DNA of 64,000 bases from Erpobdella octoculata (lineage: Eukaryota; Annelida; Clitellata; Hirudinida; Erpobdellidae): NCBI GenBank assembly GCA_963978895.1, contig OZ022242.1:19175477-19239476 (forward strand). Reading direction: 5' to 3'. Shown piece after piece: positions 58,605-64,000 of the stretch; positions within the stretch are counted from its first letter, which is position 1, and each line of letters opens with the position of its first letter. The position numbers and the translations under genes are program-made. Under the pieces are notes generated by a model, which was not told where the DNA came from, did not search any database, and saw only the letters and a list, made by a program, of their open reading frames with translations.

Positions 58605-61490
58605 TCAGTATCCATGCCTGGATAGTGCTACCTTAAAAGATGTGGTAGTCTCAGATGCTACAGTGTCATCGTCCAAGTCATCTATATATATAAAAGAACA
58701 TGTCCTGACTGACTGACTGACTGACTGACTGACTCAACGCCGAGCTCAAACGCCTCATCCTAGGAACGTGAAATTTGGAACTTATATTACTTTTATTGCG
58801 TAAGCATCCACTAAGAAAGGATTTTTGAAAATTTTGCTCCTGAGGGGAAGAAACTGGAAAACAAACTTTTTTCTAAAACAATGTATATCTCGAAAACCAA
58901 AAATGAGGAAATTTTGAAATTTGGTATATTGATTTTTCTTGAAAAATGAAAAAATACGTGTTTCACCATTTTTTGAAAATTCGGTTTCCCGGACCTCAAA
59001 TGTTGGTTGGAAAATAGGGTTATTTGGTTTTTAAAGTAGCTGCTACTCAAAAACTGTAATTGCTACAGATGTAAAAATTAATACTTAGTATCTACGCTAA
59101 AAAAAGGATTTATGTGTTTCACAATTTTTTAAACTTTGGTTTCCATGACTTCAAATGTGGGGTCAAAATAAGGGTTATTTGATTTTAAAATAACTGCTAC
59201 TCAACAACTGCAAGCATTACAGATGTAAAACTTAGTATTTTGAGGTTTTGTGCCGGTTAAAAGTAGCTGAGTCCAGTTTATCACCGCAAGCCGTTATTTT
59301 AGGGTCTTTTTACGGACCAGGCTAAACCTTAAATCAAGGTGGTACGGGCCGAGGTTTTTCACTAAGCATATAGAAATTTTAGTGATTTTAGGGTCTTTAG
59401 ACGGGCCGGGCCAAACCTGAAGTCAAGGTGGGACGGGCCGAAGTTTTTCATCAATTATATTTAGTATTTCTAGGCCTGTAAAAACGGGCCGGGCCCAAAT
59501 TAGACGGGCCAGGAATTTCGGTTTTGAAACGGGCTGGGCCAAGTTGTCTAGGAGCCGAGCCGACACCTATGGATGCACGGTTCAAATTCTCTAATTTCAT
59601 GCGAGCGAAGCCGCTACGGGCACTGCTAGTTCCATATATTTACCACTCTAGAACTAAAAAAAACCGTTTTTATAGTCTTTTCTTGTTTTTTGAAAAGCTT
59701 GAATCTATGTCCCCTAGTGCTTTTAATCGGTGGTTGTTCAAAAAACATTGCTGGTGTTAAATCCTCTTTTCCTGTTATTATCTTGTAGGCTTCGATCAAG
59801 TCATCCCTACTTCTCCTTTTCTCTAGAGTTGTTAATCCACATTGTTTTAATCTTTTTTCGTAAGATAACTGGATTAAATGCTTAATCAACTTTGTAGCCC
59901 TCCTTTGTGCCTTCCCCAACACTACGATGTCCTTTTTTATAACAGGGCTCCAAGCTTGTACACAATATTCTAGATGTGGTCTTACCAAACATTTGTATAG
60001 CCTGATAATTATTTCCTGGTTTCGACTTATTATTGTTCTTTTAACCAATCCTAAAATCTTATTTGCTCGCTTTGCTGCTTCGGCACACTGTCTTGATGGT
60101 TTGCCGCTATTGTGTACTATAACTCCTAGATCTCTTTCCTCTTCAGATGTCTTCAACATTATTCTTCCCATCTCATGCTGAAACTCTTGATTACTATTAC
60201 CCATGTGCATCATTGAGCATTTATCTACGTTGAACATCATTTGCCAGTCTAGGGACCATTGATATATTTTCGCAAGATCTTTTCTTAAAATGTCGTCATC
60301 CAGCTCACACTCTACTTTCATTTTTTGAATAAGTCCTGATATCAAGGTCGTTAATGAACAGAACAAATAGTAAAGGTCCCAAAACAGATCCTTGCGGTGC
60401 ACCACTTTTTATGCTTTTCCACTCCGAGTATTTCCCTTTAATTCCAACTTTTTTTATCTTCTGTCAGCTAGCCATTCTTTGTTCCATCCTCGAATATTAC
60501 CTCCTATTCCAGCAGCTTCTATTTTTCTCATCAACCGTGTATGTGGTACTTTGTCGAAGGATTTGGCAAAATCCAGATAGACTATGTCTACAGTGGATCC
60601 TTTGTCTAAGTGGGTATAAACATTTTCAAAACAATCTAGAAAATTTGTTAGACATGATCGCCTTTGTACGAATCCATGTTGGCTGTTTATCAAAATGCTG
60701 TAGTGGTGTCTAATGTGATTCATTAAATCGAGCTGAATGATTTTTTCCATGACTTTGCAAATAATGCACGTGAGACTTACTGGACGATAGTTATTTGCCT
60801 CAGATCTGCTACCTTTTTTAAAGAGTGGTACAATGATTGCATCTTTCTAATCACGAGGAATTTCTCCAGTTTTCAAGGACCTGTTCATTATTTCTGCTAA
60901 CACATCGCTTATTTCGTGTCTTACTTCTCTTAAAAACATGGGATGTAATGCATCGATACCCGGACTTTTATCTCTTTTTAGGTCCTTTAAGTGTCTTTCG
61001 ACGTTCTCTTTTGTGATAACCACATCAGTCATTTTCTCGTCTATTTTTCCCTTAAACATGTTCACAGGTTCCGGTATGTTTTCTATGTTTTCTTCAGTAA
61101 AAACTGAACAAAAATAATTATTTAACATTTCAGCTACCTCTTCATCGTTTTCAACCACTTCGCCTAACTTATTTTTTAACGGCCCCACTAGGTCTTTTCG
61201 TTTTTGCTTACTTCGGACATACGCATAGAAACTTTTGCTGTCATTTTTTATATTATCCGTCAGCTTTTTCTCATAATCAATTATGGCTCTTTTAATGTTT
61301 TTTGTCTCGTTTTTTTCTTGACATATTTGTTGTGCAATTGTTGCAGTATTATTTCTTTGCTTGTCTCATTATTACTTGCAGCTGCAATTTTATTTTCATT
61401 TAGAAATGTTTGGAACCTTTTCCATGCTTTGATTTTTGCTCTTCTTTTTTTCCATACCAAAGGTTTGATATCAGTTCGCTATATAAGTTT
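58605..61490 (-). pseudogene. LINE reverse transcriptase pseudogene
   Basis: Pieces in order on -: VWKKRRAKIKAWKRFQ and SFYAYVRSKQ (61440-61200); LKRDKSPGIDALHPMFLREV (about 60970-60910); a stop after EIPRD at 60847, then VPLFKKGSRSEANNYRPVSL (60830-60770), QHGFVQRRSCLTNFLD, and VYLDFAKSFDKVPH (about 60590-60550). A frameshifted stretch with APQGSVLGPLLFVLFIND follows (about 60410-60350), then an RT-connection domain ERDLGVIVHNS, LYKCLVRPHLEYCVQAWSPV and SSRVVNIWN to 59630, and the last codons at 58680-58605. At least two frameshifts and one stop make it inactive. The FADD box is lost. Confidence 0.85.
58681..59629 (+). mobile_element. Helitron H1, copy G, precise insertion into a LINE
   Basis: Starts TCTATATATATAAAAGAACA after A (58680) and ends CTAG at 59626-59629 before T (59630). 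Removing it joins the LINE frame at VNIWN and DLDDDTVAS without loss or gain of a base. At 949 bp it is the shortest complete H1 copy, with only two to three internal units. Confidence 0.92.
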
Positions 61491-63376
61491 ATTTGATTGA
61501 TTGATTCATCAGCCACTGAAAAAGAGTTAATAGCGTTCATTCCAAAATTACCTGGTTTCTACAATGAGCACCTGAAGAAAATCTTCAATTAGAAATACCA
61601 AGGCTGAGGAGGCACCTGAAAGCCGCAGAGAATAATCGTGAACAAGCCAAAGTCTGTACGTCAAAAGCGGTCAAAAGCAAATTATCAAATGATGAGTAGT
61701 ACAATCACATGACTATACGGTTTTGCTGTTCTACAATAATCATGCTTTTATTATTATTATAAAATCTTTTTGGGCGTAATCTCATATAGGTACACACTGG
61801 AACACTGCACTGAATTTTGTCTACAAAACGGACAAAAATCAGTCCGTGCAGGGCTTTAATACACACACCATCCAATAGTTGAGCCGCAACAGGCTTATAA
61901 CATCATTACATACAGATATCTAAGGGGAGATAGGTCCATTTTTTGCGACCCATCCCAATCCACCACTTACTCAACCCAACCCGACCCGCCTAAAAAGTTA
62001 ATTTTTTTAACCCAACCCAATTAAAATGTTATTTTTCAAAATTAAAAAAAATGACATTTTATTTCAACCAAACCCAACCCACCCATGTTTCAAAAAAATT
62101 AAACACAGCCCGTGTCCACCTCTGAGATATTTAACAAAAAACAACTGCATAAAAGCAGCCCACATGTGATACGAATTTCGTACATCCACAGGGCTGTTTC
62201 ACCAACCAACGTGCATTCTAGCTTTTTAAAAAGTTAATTGTTACTGGTTGACGCCATTTTCGTGTAACAATAACTATTTTACGTAATTATGTAACAATCA
62301 CTTTTTCACGAATTTCTATTAGCATAGAAAACACTTCACATATTTTCTCCAATTATTTATTTTCGCTAAAAAATAAGATTGAAAAAAAATAAAGCAATAA
62401 TACTCATAGCCAGTATGATCAATCAATCAAAATCCAATATTTCAGTCTATTTCAATAATGTTTCAAGTTCTAAAACATAAGTTCTAGAGCACAAAAATTT
62501 GCCAATATTTTCGAATGAAAAAAAGCAAAAATATAATAAAGCTATATTTTCAAGATTTAGTAACATAATTATGATTGTAATTTTGAATTTAAAATACTTA
62601 TTTAAATAAGTTATGAAAATACTAATAAACAATTCACATGACATCATCGAATAATTATTTACATAATATGCAAACGTATATACAAGTATAACAAGCAAGC
62701 AAGTAGTCACCAGATTGGCAGAAACAAAAATTACCGAGAGATATGAACCGGAATGACAGCAAGCAAACAAAAGTTTAATTATGGAATAAACACTCAATAG
62801 CAACCTCTTAAATTTTATTACCCAGCAGAAATCTAAATTCCTTTTAACACACTATTTAAACCCTTTACAAAAGATTGTTAAGACAAAAACGGTTTCATTG
62901 GAAGATCAAAACAGCCAGGATAGTATAATGGAAGGAAGGAAATGGAAAAAAAGAACGTGATCTAAAATATAGAGAATGAACTCAATGAAATACTCAAACA
63001 CAATTGTCATTAGTATATATACATGTATATAGACATCCTTCAGACACTATATACAAGCACAAACCCATATACGCAATACACACATATACAAAATTTAACA
63101 CAATTATAAAAAACAAAACTACAGATTTCAAGGAAAGAAAGCAAAAAATATAATATTTAATTGCACAAAAAACTCAAGAATGCTTAACAAAGTTTGAAAG
63201 AAAAAGTCCATTTAGTAAACAAACATAAACAGAAGCTAAACAGCAAGAACAATAAAGAAAATTGACAAATAATAATACAAATAAACGCATTATACATGTG
63301 CATAGCACCTAAATTGTCAAAAAACGGAACTTATACTATTTTAGAAAAGTGTAACTTGTCACAATAATTCTACTGT
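61491..63376. other. Downstream region of the CCCH gene, AT-rich
   Basis: No other gene is recognised. For a - strand transcript from 64000 the 3' UTR would start at 63376 and run leftward. An AATAAA on - at about 62815 is a possible polyadenylation signal. 61925-62110 has CCCAACCC-rich tracts. Confidence 0.4.
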
Positions 63377-64000
63377 TTAAGAAAGATTGAGTTTGCTCAA
63401 ATTCCCCAGCATGTCCTGCAATTGTGCCAAGTGCAGCTGCTGTGCCAATAACTTTTGCTGAGCCAACAGCCTTTGCTGTGGCTGTCTTTGAGCCTCTAGC
63501 AATGCCCATAAGTCATCGTCAGCTCCCTTCTTTGACTTGAGTTGTTCCATTTTGTGCATCAAAGCTAGAGCAACAGAATTACATTCAGGAATGGGCATAA
63601 CAAATCTCATTTCTGAATGATCATGGACATAATCACAGCGCGTCCCATAGGAGCAAAAGCCAGTTGAGTGGAATCTTCTGCACAGTTCAGTTTTGTATCG
63701 AGGGTGGCGATTGAGGTCTCTCAACTCCTTAGTGCCATGAGCATATTGGCATTTCAATCCATATTTACATTGCCTGTGTTCTTGAAATGAGCGACAGAGC
63801 TCAGTCTTGTATTTAGAGTTGTTCTTCAAGATTCCCGTGCCAACAGAAGAAAAAGAGCAGTTGTGAGGAGAAGTGGAGGAAACTTCACACTCACGATCTT
63901 CTGCTGACAAACCTTGAATGCCTGAGGATGTTGGCCAGCCCCATGATCCACTACTGGTTACATCAGAAGAAGAAGGACTCGTTCCAAGAACAACAGCCAT
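63377..64000 (-). CDS. ZFP36/TIS11-family tandem CCCH zinc-finger protein (at window edge)
   Basis: Proteins of this family bind AU-rich elements in mRNA 3' UTRs and promote deadenylation and decay. Two CCCH fingers of the form C-x8-C-x5-C-x3-H are each preceded by the diagnostic YKTELC: the first at residues 64-87 ([20 protein letters not shown]) and the second at about 101-126 ([20 protein letters not shown]), spaced as in tristetraprolin. The N-terminus is Ser-rich. The C-terminus is a Gln/Leu-rich helix ending NLSKLNLS, shorter than in vertebrate members. The first Met codon falls on the last three bases of the window, so the true start may lie beyond it; family genes often have a short first exon. 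There are no frameshifts. Confidence 0.92.
   Translation of the reverse strand: MAVVLGTSPSSSDVTSSGSWGWPTSSGIQGLSAEDRECEVSSTSPHNCSFSSVGTGILKNNSKYKTELCRSFQEHRQCKYGLKCQYAHGTKELRDLNRHPRYKTELCRRFHSTGFCSYGTRCDYVHDHSEMRFVMPIPECNSVALALMHKMEQLKSKKGADDDLWALLEAQRQPQQRLLAQQKLLAQQLHLAQLQDMLGNLSKLNLS

Larger units (their letters stand above)
58501..61490 (-). mobile_element. Non-LTR retrotransposon (CR1/L2-type LINE), decayed, interrupted by a Helitron
   Basis: The RT region runs from about 61490 to a stop at 58605, followed on - by a T/A-rich 3' tail with TTATTATTATT. The Helitron H1 copy G (58681-59629) interrupts the last 25 codons. The upstream endonuclease is not recognised. Confidence 0.85.

Overview
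The window is AT-rich nuclear DNA from an invertebrate animal that I cannot place to phylum. Introns have GT-AG borders, one recognisable host gene is split into at least 14 exons, and the dispersed DNA is typical metazoan: copia, CR1/L2-type LINEs, Penelope-like elements, Helitrons, MULE, hAT and mariner/pogo-type DNA transposons, tRNA-derived SINEs and very long (TA)n tracts. There is no sign of prokaryotic gene organisation.

Host genes. (1) A transmembrane channel-like (TMC) gene runs on + from 17073 to 31059. I could join 14 exons into one frame, from the first membrane segment to the stop codon; the N-terminal exons are not certain. (2) A ZFP36/TIS11-type tandem CCCH RNA-binding protein lies on - from 64000 to 63377, reaching the window edge. 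(3) Two intronless open copies of genes that normally have introns look like retrocopies: SERBP1/HABP4-like (33386-34267, -) and MTA-like with BAH, ELM2, SANT and GATA-finger regions (43989-45353, -).

Layout. 1-2912: copia element, internally deleted, inserted in a Helitron. 4631-9552: MULE with decayed transposase, long inverted ends made of short tandem units, and a 9-bp target duplication. 11000-16060: a TIR-flanked element with a frameshifted PIN/XPG-like and Cys-rich protein; inside it, 14099-15544, sits a foldback element whose inverted ends are minisatellites, flanked by a perfect 9-bp duplication. 17073-31059: TMC gene, its introns loaded with SINEs, a MITE, a 17-bp minisatellite, a partial exon duplication, and a Penelope-like foldback (29482-30706) carrying two hammerhead ribozymes. 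31265-45000: Helitron families H1 (about 158-bp internal units, often head-to-tail) and H2 (18-bp GC-rich minisatellite), microsatellites and the two retrocopies. 45876-49240: a LINE with a long open frame that splits an old H1-like Helitron. 49440-57300: Penelope fragments, two hAT elements, a pogo-like end, a Helitron with helicase remains, and more H2. 58500-61490: a decayed LINE interrupted by an H1 copy whose removal restores the LINE reading frame exactly.

The window reads as a host gene and two retrocopies embedded in nested transposons. The most unusual structures are the two MULE-like elements with tandem-repeat ends, the TIR-flanked PIN/Cys-rich element, the inverted Penelope repeats with hammerheads, and a shared 5' leader found upstream of two unrelated ORFs (34376-34475 and 55678-55790).
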